A stretch of 51,351 nt of DNA from Pseudomonadales bacterium (GTDB lineage: Bacteria > Pseudomonadota > Gammaproteobacteria > Pseudomonadales > DC-out160): the NCBI GenBank assembly GCA_016765265.1, contig JAESQG010000001.1, positions 1 to 51,351 of the forward strand, in the 5' to 3' direction. The notes under the pieces are model-generated. The model did no database searches, was not told the DNA's origin, and worked only from the letters and a program-made list of their open reading frames with translations. Shown here piece after piece: positions 16,243 to 26,535 of the stretch. The translations under genes were made by a program, and so were the position numbers. The number at the start of each line of letters is the position of its first letter. Position 1 is the first letter of the stretch.

Positions 16243-17303
16243 ACCCAACCCAAACCATCATGCTCGACCTCACCGAAGTTGGTTCCTTCTGGGATATTGA
16301 TATCACAGGGATGCAGGTCTGGTCGGTGTCGGCGGTGGACAGTGCGGGGTGGGGCGCGGGCGAACTCACCATCACCCGCGTCTTGGACGGCATCGAACTT
16401 CCCTACAGCCCGTCGAAGATTCTTTCTTCCGCAACCCCGCACGCCTATGGGCGAGGCGACGACAATGTTCGTATCTTACGAATCACGGTTTCAACCGAAG
16501 GGACTGGATCTGCCCGAGCAAATATATTTTCCGCGAACGAGAATGAGGCCAAGACTCTTTCCGGCGAACCAATACCAATCGCCGTCGATCAATCTGTTGC
16601 ATTCTCCATCGACCTCACGAATGCGGGCGACCACTTCGATCTCGATATCAGCACTGTTGGGTCATGGATGTCTGCGGCCAACACCGCGTCGTGGGGCTCG
16701 GCGGTTGTTGAGATTCGACGGCTCATAGGCGGGGTTGAAAACCCGTACCCAACGACCAAAGAACTGACCTCGACCGCCCAGACATCCAACGAGGAAAGCG
16801 ACGGAAACACACCAAGTGTCCGGTTTGTTGTGACCACATCCGATGCGAATGCGGGGTCTGGCAGGATTGCGATCTATGGATCAAAGAGCAGGCGTTCGGT
16901 TGACAAGTGGGATGGTGTTGCCTGCATCTTCGCCGAGGAAGGATCAAACCTTTCGACTGCGACGGCGGGTGGATTTCAATGGTCCTATGGCAATGGCGAT
17001 ACAGCCGATGGGTTCGGAATATCTCCACCATTTGACTATGAAATCTTGGCAATGAGTTTGTCGGTTCGATCAAACTCTGCAGGAACGGCAACGGTCGCTG
17101 TTTACTCAGGATCAAGCACTGACACAACATCGTCGGCAACAGGCGTGACCGTATCGCTTGCGTCGGGCCAAAGGAACAGCCTCACGGTTATTGACAACCC
17201 GGTTCAAGGGAACAGGGGTGACTGGATCACATTTAGGACAACCGCATCCGCGGGCGGAGCAATCAACGGCGGTCGTGTATCAACATGGATTCGACCAAGA
17301 TAA
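16239..17303 (+). CDS. Virion protein with duplicated beta-sandwich-like domain
   Basis: 354 aa. Residues ~8-110 and ~120-230 are an internal duplication: LDLTEVGSFWDIDI matches IDLTNAGDHFDLDI, SAGWGAGELTITRV matches TASWGSAVVEIRRL, and ELPYSPSKIL matches ENPYPTTKEL. A third beta-rich domain (~250-354) carries FDYEILAMSLSV and VAVYSGSST. Likely a fibre or baseplate-type protein; no enzymatic residues seen. Confidence 0.75.
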   Translation: MNPTQTIMLDLTEVGSFWDIDITGMQVWSVSAVDSAGWGAGELTITRVLDGIELPYSPSKILSSATPHAYGRGDDNVRILRITVSTEGTGSARANIFSANENEAKTLSGEPIPIAVDQSVAFSIDLTNAGDHFDLDISTVGSWMSAANTASWGSAVVEIRRLIGGVENPYPTTKELTSTAQTSNEESDGNTPSVRFVVTTSDANAGSGRIAIYGSKSRRSVDKWDGVACIFAEEGSNLSTATAGGFQWSYGNGDTADGFGISPPFDYEILAMSLSVRSNSAGTATVAVYSGSSTDTTSSATGVTVSLASGQRNSLTVIDNPVQGNRGDWITFRTTASAGGAINGGRVSTWIRPR

Positions 17304-17315
17304 AGGAAGCATACA

Positions 17316-18155
17316 ATGGCAGAAATACTTATTTGGACAGGCGCAGTAGACGGCGATTACGCGAACGCAAGCAACTGGATCGACGACGCAACCGGCGTTG
17401 CTTCGCTCACATCGCCCGTCGCAACGGACACGATCATCTTTGATCGAGGCAATGTCAATGTTGACACCAACCTCAGCCCATCGGGAACCCTTGCCAAGAT
17501 CGTCGGCACCAACGGGTACGCCGGGATCGTTGCTCCGGGCAGCGTGCTTACGGTTCCGGCGGACGATATCGAATGGGCGGCGGGCTCGATCAATCACTCG
17601 GGCAGCGTGTCCGGGTTCTCCAAGTGGGCACCACGGCAGGGCACGGTCGCCAATATCAACGGCGGCACACACGCCAACCTTGTGCTTCAACGGGCCTCGG
17701 CCAATATCGCGGCTGCAACCGTTGTCACAAACGCCTTCATCGACGGCGGCACGGTCAATATCCTTGACAACGCGACCGACATAACCTCGGTGAGTATTCG
17801 CGGCAACGCCCGTGTTTCATCGGCTCGGGATGCCAAGTACGATATTGGCGCACAATCAATCCTCACCGCCAAAGAGGGGTGTACGCTCAATACTGGCACG
17901 GTCATCCAAGACGGCGGTATGATAAAATACCTCTCGGCGGAAACGATTGCGGATCTTCTTGTGAGCCCAAACGGGATGTTCGACGCGAGCCAGAGTTCAC
18001 GAACATTCACACTCACCTTGCTCAATCGCTGGCTCAACGCTCGGATCAACCTGTTCACCAAGAGCGGGCCGGTCACGCCGGGTACGGAGAATGTGTACGG
18101 GATCGGCGGATACTCTGTATCAGAGTCTCCATTGAGCCCATCCGCACCGATCTAA
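17316..18155 (+). CDS. Fibre-like protein with beta-solenoid character
   Basis: 279 aa with an AAAGGAAG ribosome site. The start (WTGAVDGDYANASNW) is the opening signature of secreted or fibre beta-helix proteins. The middle is a repetitive beta pattern (NINGGTHANLVLQRAS, FIDGGTVNILDNATDI, GNARVSS) consistent with solenoid coils. Probably part of a tail fibre. Confidence 0.65.
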   Translation: MAEILIWTGAVDGDYANASNWIDDATGVASLTSPVATDTIIFDRGNVNVDTNLSPSGTLAKIVGTNGYAGIVAPGSVLTVPADDIEWAAGSINHSGSVSGFSKWAPRQGTVANINGGTHANLVLQRASANIAAATVVTNAFIDGGTVNILDNATDITSVSIRGNARVSSARDAKYDIGAQSILTAKEGCTLNTGTVIQDGGMIKYLSAETIADLLVSPNGMFDASQSSRTFTLTLLNRWLNARINLFTKSGPVTPGTENVYGIGGYSVSESPLSPSAPI

Positions 18156-19901
18156 ATGAATGAACCGCTTGCCAAACAACTCGACGACGGGACTTGGGTT
18201 GCGATAGCAAACCGTCTCGACGACGGAACAATCGCACCCGTTATGGTGGGGGATTGTTGTTGTGATGAGATACCAACGGTCGGGTGCTACCTTGACGATT
18301 GCGCACACACACATAGGCCGAACTGTGTGGGTGTGATACTCTCTAGATTTGAGCCGAACATTGGCGCGTCAACATTCGGCCCGGTTGGGTTTTTACAGTC
18401 GGTGTCAAAGAGCCTAAACGGTGTTCATAACCTTCGGTACCTCAGTAGTGGAGGCGTTTTTGCGGACCCAGACAATGGCGATTTTCGAGTTGTGGTCACG
18501 CATGATTATGAAATCGTAAAGAATAACTACTTCCAAACAACACACTACAACAGCATATTTGATGTGACCACGATTCTCAATCACGACCTGATAATCACCG
18601 TTACTCTCGCGTGTTCTTCTTTCAACTCTTCGACAGACAACTACCTTGGCGTGAGAAGCATTGGCGTTTTTGTCACAACTGATGAGTTCTTCATACCAGA
18701 CGGAGTTGAGTTTGGATTCCAGTACGATGATCCTGATCCAAGTTCGCTCCCGCTATTCAACGAATACGACGACAGCACAGTTTTCCCTTCCGGTTTTTAC
18801 TTCATACCGGGAAAAACTACACCGCTCCCCCGCTATGCGTGTCCCGGAGAACCATTCACCGATCATGTGAATGTCGCTTTGTGCGATGGTGGTTCGACCG
18901 TCATAAAATCGGGGCCTGACAATAATCCAAACAACGACCAGTTCGTAAACACCGGAAGCGGTCTTTGTGTAGTTGGAAGAATCACGGGCCAATCCCAATC
19001 TCCAAGAAAAACACACGCCGATGCGAATCTCAATGGCGCACAGTTTACAGACCAAGATCCGTGCCCCGGTAACTCTTGCGCAACACCAAACGACATACCG
19101 TGTAACGATGTCCCGATCGTCTATGCTGTAAACTGCACGAACAGCCAAGACAAAATACCCATCTCCATCAACGAGATTGGGGATGCGGCAACGGTTGAGT
19201 ATCAGGGGTCGATCTACCGGGTCACTGGGCAACAAGTTCGCCTTGAGCCATTCACGGTCACCCCAAGCGATCAAGAATGCGGTGAGCCGGAATCACCAAT
19301 CCGGCTCGCCTATCCCTGTGGCGGCGGCACCCCTATCACATATGACGAAAGCGATTTCGTCGCAGGCTCACTCACCGGCGAGTATCAGGGCGTTTTCTAT
19401 GAGCCGTCAACCGATCCATCAACCGATCCCCCTGTCCAACTCGCATGGTCTACTGAACCCTGTCAGGTTGCTACCCGCTACATAGCCAACGCCTGCGACG
19501 GAACACTCACACACGCCTACGAACTCACGCCCGGCATGAACCCCGGCGAGGGCATTGTCTGGCATGTCACCGCTCAGCCCACTGCATTTGCCCCCGATTG
19601 CGTGCGAGGGATCAAACTGCAATGCACCGCCGACATTGCCCCTGATGGGATGCTGCCCGCCACTAATGCCCAAGAGGCGGGTGCGTGCGGCGACGGTCCC
19701 GACGGTTTTGAGAATTTGTGCGAGGGCCTTGGTGACACTGGGCCGGGACCGACAGGGCCGTTCGCCACCGCAGGACCCGGCCTTGGCGATATAACGGCAC
19801 GCATCATCAGGGCCGCAACGCTTGGAAAAATCAAACCATGCAAGGGCTGCCAGCGTCGCCAAGCGGCACTCAACAAGATCAGGCTTGGCAAACGACGGTA
19901 G
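18156..19901 (+). CDS. Cys-rich virion protein with three repeated small domains
   Basis: 581 aa. N-terminus has CCCDEIPTVGC and CAHTHRPNC. Between about residues 325 and 500 three copies of a small module recur (IVYAVNCTNSQ, IRLAYPCGGG, TRYIANACDG as openings, each ending in a Cys, with YQGSIYRV and YQGVFYEP in the first two). The tail has CKGC followed by a very basic end. Disulfides or metal sites are possible. Its function is unknown; a surface-exposed tail protein is likely. Confidence 0.65.
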   Translation: MNEPLAKQLDDGTWVAIANRLDDGTIAPVMVGDCCCDEIPTVGCYLDDCAHTHRPNCVGVILSRFEPNIGASTFGPVGFLQSVSKSLNGVHNLRYLSSGGVFADPDNGDFRVVVTHDYEIVKNNYFQTTHYNSIFDVTTILNHDLIITVTLACSSFNSSTDNYLGVRSIGVFVTTDEFFIPDGVEFGFQYDDPDPSSLPLFNEYDDSTVFPSGFYFIPGKTTPLPRYACPGEPFTDHVNVALCDGGSTVIKSGPDNNPNNDQFVNTGSGLCVVGRITGQSQSPRKTHADANLNGAQFTDQDPCPGNSCATPNDIPCNDVPIVYAVNCTNSQDKIPISINEIGDAATVEYQGSIYRVTGQQVRLEPFTVTPSDQECGEPESPIRLAYPCGGGTPITYDESDFVAGSLTGEYQGVFYEPSTDPSTDPPVQLAWSTEPCQVATRYIANACDGTLTHAYELTPGMNPGEGIVWHVTAQPTAFAPDCVRGIKLQCTADIAPDGMLPATNAQEAGACGDGPDGFENLCEGLGDTGPGPTGPFATAGPGLGDITARIIRAATLGKIKPCKGCQRRQAALNKIRLGKRR

Positions 19902-19913
19902 TTTGTGTATACT
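19885..19913 (+). promoter_or_regulatory. Sigma70-like promoter before the ejection-protein genes
   Basis: TTGGCA (19885-19890), 17-nt spacer, TATACT (19908-19913). It overlaps the end of the Cys-rich gene and lies 25 nt before the next start, giving a separate transcript for the two large ejection-type proteins. Confidence 0.65.
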
Positions 19914-19937
19914 AGCATAATGAAATAGGAGCCTACT

Positions 19938-21572
19938 ATGGCAAAGCAACGCTTCGAGAATCCCTCAGATCCATCTCAAACCATCCCTGTCGGTGGTCAA
20001 CCCCGAACAGCGGCCAGCCAGCGGTCTATTCTCGCTCGGCAACGCAAGGCGGCGGACAAGAAGAAGCGGGATCAACTCGCCGATACAGCCAATCCACGGA
20101 CGGTTGATCGCGGCCAACTCGCAGAAACCAATCGTCGCCAGCGGAAGAAGATCAAGGACAATCTTGCCACCCGGCTTGACCGATCCCGGCTCATCTCTCG
20201 CCTCGAACAATCTGGAGATATCGAGGGTGCCAACCGGCTCCGCGCACAAAGCCGTGCCGAAAAAGGCCAGTCTGATATCGACAAACGCCAAGTGTCCCGC
20301 GAGTCACGCTTGTTCCGAACCGGCGCAGGCGATCTCCCCGTCGAACAGCAACGGGAAAATCTCGGCAACCTCAACCGGCAGAAGTTTGATATCCTCAACG
20401 CTCAGGGCAAGCAACTCGTCATCCAACTCAAGGATGCTGTTGACCCCGAGGAAAAGCGTCAGATCGCCGAACGACTCCAGCAAGTCACGGCCCAACTCAA
20501 CGAGCCAATCCCGTTCCAAGAACGAACGCCACGGATACCAACCGACGAAGATGAATCAGTGCGGCAAAGAATCCTTGGACGACAAGGACAGGCGGCGGTC
20601 AACAAGCAACTTGAAGATCAACGGTTCTTGACGGGGGCAACGGTCGCGTCCGCTGGACAGCAAGCACGGCTCAACGAAGCACAGTCACGCCTCACTGAAT
20701 CCAGCCTTGCCGCCGACCTTGGACAATCCACTCGGGATGCAAGATTCGAGGCGGGACAGGCGGGTGTTGAAGAACAAAACACAAGGGCACAGATTGCCCT
20801 CAATCAAGCACGCGCCGATGCTGAAAATCAGCCGGGGAATATCGCGGCACAACAGAACTTGCTCAAGGCCGAGAACGATGCGAGAATCGCACAAGCCAAC
20901 GCAGCAGGTGGAGAAGCAGGGCGAGCAGAACGCCGTGGCGCAGCGGGCGAAGAAGGCCAGTTGGACATTGATCGGGCTGTAGAACAACGGCTTCTTGAAG
21001 AAGAAGGCGGGCTGGTTGCACAAAAACAACAATCAACCATCGCACAACAAGCAGAAGAATCAGGCTTCCCGTCTACACAGGAGGGTGTAAATGAGTTTAT
21101 TGAGTTTTCCGACAAGCCTGCGGACAGCCTTGCATCAATCCGTGGAAAATCCGTAAGCAGCGAGACTGAAAAAACACTCGACAGTACCATAGACACAATC
21201 AATATCGGGCTAAGAACGATTCCAAAAATCAAGCAGGCTGGTTATGCAAAACAAATCCTTGCCAGAATACAAGAGAACTCGGGTGGAGAAGGCTTTGACA
21301 TCTCAAGCCCTAGGTTTGAGTCAACAGGATTACAGTTGAGAGCCGGATCGTTCATACCCGACTTTTTCCGAGTAGAAAACGCAGGCGATATCCCGACAGA
21401 AAAAGAACTCCGATCAACGATAGATCCAAACACAGGAAGAAACTATACCGCTGGTCGATCTGGGTCGGCGGCGCGTGAACGAACAAGGCTTGAAAACACT
21501 CAAAAAGTCACACGGAAATACAGGCTGATTATTGCTCGGTTGCAGAAAATCGCCAACGAAACACCAGCATAA
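19938..21572 (+). CDS. Helix-rich internal virion (ejection-type) protein
   Basis: 544 aa with an ATAGGAG ribosome site. Extremely rich in Ala, Gln, Arg and Glu; nearly all predicted helix (AQSRAEKGQSDIDKRQ, NQARADAENQPGNIAAQQN), lacking hydrophobic strands. This matches internal proteins injected with DNA by short-tailed phages. It is followed with no gap by the 1637-aa gene. The role is by analogy. Confidence 0.6.
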   Translation: MAKQRFENPSDPSQTIPVGGQPRTAASQRSILARQRKAADKKKRDQLADTANPRTVDRGQLAETNRRQRKKIKDNLATRLDRSRLISRLEQSGDIEGANRLRAQSRAEKGQSDIDKRQVSRESRLFRTGAGDLPVEQQRENLGNLNRQKFDILNAQGKQLVIQLKDAVDPEEKRQIAERLQQVTAQLNEPIPFQERTPRIPTDEDESVRQRILGRQGQAAVNKQLEDQRFLTGATVASAGQQARLNEAQSRLTESSLAADLGQSTRDARFEAGQAGVEEQNTRAQIALNQARADAENQPGNIAAQQNLLKAENDARIAQANAAGGEAGRAERRGAAGEEGQLDIDRAVEQRLLEEEGGLVAQKQQSTIAQQAEESGFPSTQEGVNEFIEFSDKPADSLASIRGKSVSSETEKTLDSTIDTINIGLRTIPKIKQAGYAKQILARIQENSGGEGFDISSPRFESTGLQLRAGSFIPDFFRVENAGDIPTEKELRSTIDPNTGRNYTAGRSGSAARERTRLENTQKVTRKYRLIIARLQKIANETPA

Positions 21573-24500
21573 ATGACCTCCCTCATCTCCCAAGCCCCGA
21601 CCGTGCTAAGCCAAGCACCCCGCATTGTCCGCCCAGCAGCGACAACGGTTCTTGCACAGACGGACACCGAGAGAGAGCAACGAAAACACCTCAACCGAAT
21701 CCGGCTAGATTCGGCGATCGAACTCAACCGAGCCAACACGCCAAAGGATGTTTCCGATCAGCGTGTCGCGCCACGGTATTCCATCAGGGAAACCAACGAA
21801 CTATCCAGTGACCAGATCCGTTCCCGGCTTGCCCAGATAAATCGGCGTGATACGAGACCAGGCATTATGAAGGTTCTGGATATCATCGACATGCCACGCA
21901 ATGTGGTGCAGAACATGATCGCTGATATCTTCTTGCCAGAGGCCAAGCGTGCCGCAATCGAACGCGGCGAGTTTGACCAATCGGGAAGTGTCAAGATATT
22001 CGGTGGCGATATATTGCGTGCAATGGGATTCGAGAACAGGTTTGTCAACGCCATTGCCGGGTTCGGTATCGACATTGTGACCGACCCTCTTTCGTTCATC
22101 GGCGCACCGCTCGGCGGGGCGAAGATCGCAGCAACCAAAGGGGCATCCTTTGTCATCACCAAGACGGGCAAGAAGCAACTGCGCAAGGGTATTTCCAGAG
22201 TTGCCAAGGGCGAGAGCCTTGATGGTCTTGCACCCGAAGTTGCACGGCGCATCCAGGCATCCATTGCGACCTCGCCAAAGGTTCTCAATCCGAGAGAGCA
22301 GGCCGAGTTCGCATCCAAGGAAATCTTTGGTGAATCAGGGCGGCTCAGTAAGATCGCCGACAAGTTTGGGCTCGGGATCTCGACCAAGGGCAGTGGGATC
22401 GCCGACGACCTGATCGAAGTCACCGACGAAACCGGACGGCGAGTACTCTCCAAGACAAACGAGATTGTTGATAGCCCGCTTGTCGCCAACCGGATCAACG
22501 CGAGCAAAGACTTTGTAGACAAGTTCACCACACTCCCCGGCATTGATCTGACCAAGGGTGCAGGTGGGGCGACGCTTGCTCATATCCCATTCACCCAACT
22601 CTCACTGACCACCCCACAGATCCGCGTTGGCGCGATCAATCTCGGGCACGCTCAGGTTGTTCAGCGGGCACTTGCCAAGGCCAGGACCGGGAACCTCAAT
22701 GGCGGTGCGGTCATTGTTGCGGCCAAAAACGCCACTGACGGGGCGACACGGATTGCGCAGCGGATGGAGCAGTTGACAAACTCAGCGATTGCCAAGAGTG
22801 AAGAAGCACTCGCCGAAGCAAACCCAGTTTCCAGAGAAACATTCGAGATCGAACGGCTACTGATCGACGATGAAATCACTAAACTGGTCGCCGAGATTGA
22901 CGAAATCAAGGCACAACGGGTTGGCGGGATCGCCATTGACGATGAGGCCGATACGATTGTTGAGTTTCAAGGCCGAATACTTGATTCGTTTGATGCTGCG
23001 AAGAATGGCAGTGGATCACTCGAAGGCGGCGAGAGCCTTGGCGACATGATCGCGTCGGCGGCGTACACACGCAACGCGGTTGCCAATCTCCGACTCGCCG
23101 AGGCACACCGCAAGTTTTCAGACCTTAGTACGGCGGCAAACAGAATATCGAGCGAAGATGTTGTCAATATCAACAGTAAGCGGGAAAGTCTGCGGCTCCA
23201 ACTTGCACGAAAACTCGATCTCGCACCCGACGATGCGTTTGACGAAGTGATTGACGCGGCACGACAAGACGATGCCATGCTCAAGATCATCGCGGTTCAC
23301 CAGCAGCGGGCGGGCGAAAAGTACGGACGGTTCCTTGATCTTGCCGAATCCGATTTGGACAACGCCGAGGCAACCGCAGACGCATTCGGCGAGGTGGTCA
23401 GTGGCGCGGCAGAGGTGGCGTTCCATTCTGGCAAGGCGACCCGCGAGTTTATGGGCTCAGAGGCGAGATTGATGTCCGATGTTGCCAAGAAGATTCTCCG
23501 TCTGGACGCGGGCGAGATGGGTGATATGCCGTTCACCAAGATCGGCGACATGCTGCGAACTATTGGCGTGGTTGATGGAGATCAGATTCTCTCTGAGATC
23601 GGGTTCCGAACCGCTGTCAACTTTGGCGGTGTTGGCGGCGTGGTTGCTGCACGCATGGCCGCACACCGTCGGGCCGTCACAGGTGCCGAGGATGTTGGTG
23701 GCGCAATGGCCGAACAATGGCGGCGAGGGCAAGGGCGATTCAAGGATATTGGGCTCGACAGTATTGCAACCAAACGGAATATCCCAAGCGAGAACTATGA
23801 CACGCTTCGAGAGTTGATCTCGTTGCAAGTTGAGGCTCTTGGAAAGACGCGGGCGGGACAGAAGCAGCTTGTGTACAATATCGGTGACGGATCTTTCCTT
23901 GGCGGGATTATGAAGCGAGCCAAGGAAGGAAAAATGCTCCGTCAACAGAACCCCGAACTGTGGGAAGATATCGACCAATCGGCCAATGCAATCCTTGATC
24001 TGTTCGAGGAAATCGGGGTCAACAAAGTACGCCGGGGCGATCTCACCACCGCAGGAACCGGCTATGTCGGTGTGGCTCTGAAAAAAGAGGGTGCCGATAA
24101 GGTGCGGGCCGTCCATCGGGCGAGCAGCATCAAGAACACCGACACCGAACAACTCATCGGATCGCTCGTCAATGTCACTGATGCGCGAGGCTCGAACATG
24201 ATCGAGTTTACAGATGCCAATGGGATCGACCATGCGTTCTCGCTCAACGATATGGATATCGCAAGGGCCACCGCTGCGGATGCCGACACCTTCGCAAAGA
24301 TCCAGATCGAGAACCCATCGCTTGCGGCCAAAATTGATGCGATCAATGAATCGGTGCTGGAATCGCACGACAACTTTGGCATCCCGCTCGGAACCGGCGA
24401 CGACACCGACGACCTGTTCCGCAATGTCAGCCGTCCGGTCACTCCGGGCGAACTCAACCAAATGGCATCCAACGGCGATCTGAACCTACTGCAATCGTTT

Positions 24501-26486
24501 GTGGGCGGCGATCTTGTGGACACCATGCGGATCTATGAGACAGATCCAGCGGTATTGATTCAGCAAGCGGTTCGTTCAGACAGAATCGCCGAGGCTAAAG
24601 CGGGGTTCAATGATGCGATCAGCCCATTCGTTGTTGCCAAGGTTCCTGATCCAGAAAATGCACTCAAGATCGGCGACAAAGCAAGGCTCGCAGACGGTTC
24701 AACGATGGAACTCATCAGCCCAAACCGATTCAAGGCGGGCGATGGGCGGATCTACCGCAAGATCGACCCCAACGCAATCGACTCGACCTCACTGTTCCTC
24801 CCCGCACAAATGATGGACGACGCGAAGTATGAGAGCCTTCTGCCCGAAGCGTTGGCAACCCAACTCGAACGCATGAATCAAACACTCAATCCAGAGGGGT
24901 TGAAGGGTGTGATGAAACTCGCATCCAAGATTACGAGTTTGTTCCGAACCAGCACGCTCTTGCACCCGTCGTGGATGGTGGCGAACGGTATGGGCAACGC
25001 CCTGCTTGCGGTGATGGATGACCCCGAACTACTGACCAATCCCGCGAGGGCGGTCCAATACATGCGGCACTTCAAGAACGCTTTGAGGATCGAGATGCAC
25101 AAGAACTTCAACGGGGCCGGTCCCGTTGGTGGTAAAGTGTTCAAGACCACGCAGAAGATTGGGCTCGGTCCAGACGATTTGATCCCGATCACTGGACGAG
25201 ATCAGCGGGTCGGCGATCTGCTTGTGCAAGCGAACCTCACCGGGCTCGACAACGCGGCCCAGGCTGGCGACGCTCAGCAAGCACTCCACCAAACAACCAA
25301 TCTCCGAGCACCGCTCGATACCTCCGCTGGCGCGTCAAAGGGATTTCTTGGCCCATTCAAGGATCGAACCGCTCGCAACAAGGCTAATCTGGAAAACAGG
25401 CGGGGAACCGTCGCTGCTGGGCCGCTGGTTGAAGGCATCGAAACCACACGCGCCATTGCGGGTGCTGCCAAGACCAACATACTCAACAAGGCAATGCGGG
25501 CGTGGTTCGCGGCCAACGGCTCAGTGGACAATACTTTCCGGCTGACCCAATACCTGATGAAACTCGACGACGGCATGGATGCAGTATCGGCGGCACAGGC
25601 ATCTCAGCGGGCCATGCTCAACTTTGGCGATATGTCACAGTTCGAGACCAATGTGATCCGCCCACTCATCCCGTTCTACTCATGGATGCGTGCATCGCTG
25701 CCAAACTTCCTCATGCGATCATTGAGGGACCCAAAACAGATAGCGTCCACGCCCAAGCTGATAAACGCTATGGAAGAACTGTTTGCCGGCGAGGATCGCC
25801 TGCCCCGACACGAACGCCCTCGTTGGCTCCAGAGCCAGTTGGCTGTTCAGGTCGGCACGAACCCGGAATCCATCTCATCGCTCGGCGTAGGTACGCTGTT
25901 GCCACAGGAGGGGGCGTTGCAGGTTGCGTCGGGAGTGGCGGGGTTGGTCGGCATCTCAGACTTCAACGGGCGGGACTTCATGGACTCGATCAACTGGCTA
26001 TTTGGACAGACAAGCCCGGTTGTCAAGGCCCCAGCCGAACTCGGGTTTGGACGCGAGGCGTTCACAAACCGTACGATTGGGAGTAAGAGCGAGGGGGCAG
26101 ACCTTTCACTCAAAGAATACGCATTTGGCCAAGTTAGGCTTCTCAAGGAGTTTGGTGTTGGTCAAGAACGAATCGGACCCGTACAGCGGGCGGCAGCACA
26201 AGGCTCCGGCGCACTGGCCGCGAGAGGCTTGATTGGCGGTCGATTCAGCCAAGGGCTCAGCGAGGATAACCGCCTGACCTCGTTCTTCTTCGAGTTGAAA
26301 GAGCGCGAAGGAAACCTTAGAAAGACAATCCGCAAGGCTGAAAAGAGAGGCGATGACAAAAGTGTGGTAAGATTCAAGGAAGAACTGCTTGCCACATACG
26401 CCGACTACCTCAACAAAGGGGGTGATCCAAAGGATGTTCCCAAATGGGCAAGAGAAGATTTGGCAGGATTCGGATTTGGCGCGTAA
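21573..26486 (+). CDS. Giant internal virion/ejection protein
   Basis: 1637 aa, starting one base after the previous stop. Residues ~100-200 contain Gly-rich hydrophobic stretches (FVNAIAGFGIDIVTDPLSFIG). The middle is helical and charged. A conserved-looking region near 1110 (LFRTSTLLHPSWMVANGMGN) and one near 1370 (IRPLIPFYSWMRASLPN) match patterns common to very large phage proteins annotated as internal virion or polyvalent proteins. No lytic transglycosylase or protease motif is seen. It could form the conduit for DNA entry. Its stop codon lies inside palindromic element B. Confidence 0.65.
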   Translation: MTSLISQAPTVLSQAPRIVRPAATTVLAQTDTEREQRKHLNRIRLDSAIELNRANTPKDVSDQRVAPRYSIRETNELSSDQIRSRLAQINRRDTRPGIMKVLDIIDMPRNVVQNMIADIFLPEAKRAAIERGEFDQSGSVKIFGGDILRAMGFENRFVNAIAGFGIDIVTDPLSFIGAPLGGAKIAATKGASFVITKTGKKQLRKGISRVAKGESLDGLAPEVARRIQASIATSPKVLNPREQAEFASKEIFGESGRLSKIADKFGLGISTKGSGIADDLIEVTDETGRRVLSKTNEIVDSPLVANRINASKDFVDKFTTLPGIDLTKGAGGATLAHIPFTQLSLTTPQIRVGAINLGHAQVVQRALAKARTGNLNGGAVIVAAKNATDGATRIAQRMEQLTNSAIAKSEEALAEANPVSRETFEIERLLIDDEITKLVAEIDEIKAQRVGGIAIDDEADTIVEFQGRILDSFDAAKNGSGSLEGGESLGDMIASAAYTRNAVANLRLAEAHRKFSDLSTAANRISSEDVVNINSKRESLRLQLARKLDLAPDDAFDEVIDAARQDDAMLKIIAVHQQRAGEKYGRFLDLAESDLDNAEATADAFGEVVSGAAEVAFHSGKATREFMGSEARLMSDVAKKILRLDAGEMGDMPFTKIGDMLRTIGVVDGDQILSEIGFRTAVNFGGVGGVVAARMAAHRRAVTGAEDVGGAMAEQWRRGQGRFKDIGLDSIATKRNIPSENYDTLRELISLQVEALGKTRAGQKQLVYNIGDGSFLGGIMKRAKEGKMLRQQNPELWEDIDQSANAILDLFEEIGVNKVRRGDLTTAGTGYVGVALKKEGADKVRAVHRASSIKNTDTEQLIGSLVNVTDARGSNMIEFTDANGIDHAFSLNDMDIARATAADADTFAKIQIENPSLAAKIDAINESVLESHDNFGIPLGTGDDTDDLFRNVSRPVTPGELNQMASNGDLNLLQSFVGGDLVDTMRIYETDPAVLIQQAVRSDRIAEAKAGFNDAISPFVVAKVPDPENALKIGDKARLADGSTMELISPNRFKAGDGRIYRKIDPNAIDSTSLFLPAQMMDDAKYESLLPEALATQLERMNQTLNPEGLKGVMKLASKITSLFRTSTLLHPSWMVANGMGNALLAVMDDPELLTNPARAVQYMRHFKNALRIEMHKNFNGAGPVGGKVFKTTQKIGLGPDDLIPITGRDQRVGDLLVQANLTGLDNAAQAGDAQQALHQTTNLRAPLDTSAGASKGFLGPFKDRTARNKANLENRRGTVAAGPLVEGIETTRAIAGAAKTNILNKAMRAWFAANGSVDNTFRLTQYLMKLDDGMDAVSAAQASQRAMLNFGDMSQFETNVIRPLIPFYSWMRASLPNFLMRSLRDPKQIASTPKLINAMEELFAGEDRLPRHERPRWLQSQLAVQVGTNPESISSLGVGTLLPQEGALQVASGVAGLVGISDFNGRDFMDSINWLFGQTSPVVKAPAELGFGREAFTNRTIGSKSEGADLSLKEYAFGQVRLLKEFGVGQERIGPVQRAAAQGSGALAARGLIGGRFSQGLSEDNRLTSFFFELKEREGNLRKTIRKAEKRGDDKSVVRFKEELLATYADYLNKGGDPKDVPKWAREDLAGFGFGA

Positions 26487-26510
26487 AAGTTTTACAAGAT
26501 AAACCGCGAT
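26483..26510. promoter_or_regulatory. Composite palindromic element, copy B
   Basis: GTAAAA-G-TTTTAC (26483-26495) is a perfect 13-nt palindrome, followed 4 nt later by TAAACCGCGAT (26500-26510), the same 11-mer at the same distance as in copy A. It overlaps the stop codon of the 1637-aa gene and precedes the lipoprotein gene. Confidence 0.65.
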
Positions 26511-26535
26511 TAGACTAAGAAACAAAGGATAATCA

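Noticed and set aside
23457..24461. 334-aa minus-strand frame inside the 1637-aa gene
   Set aside because: It has no ribosome site or coupled neighbours and mirrors the high-GC codon pattern of the plus gene.
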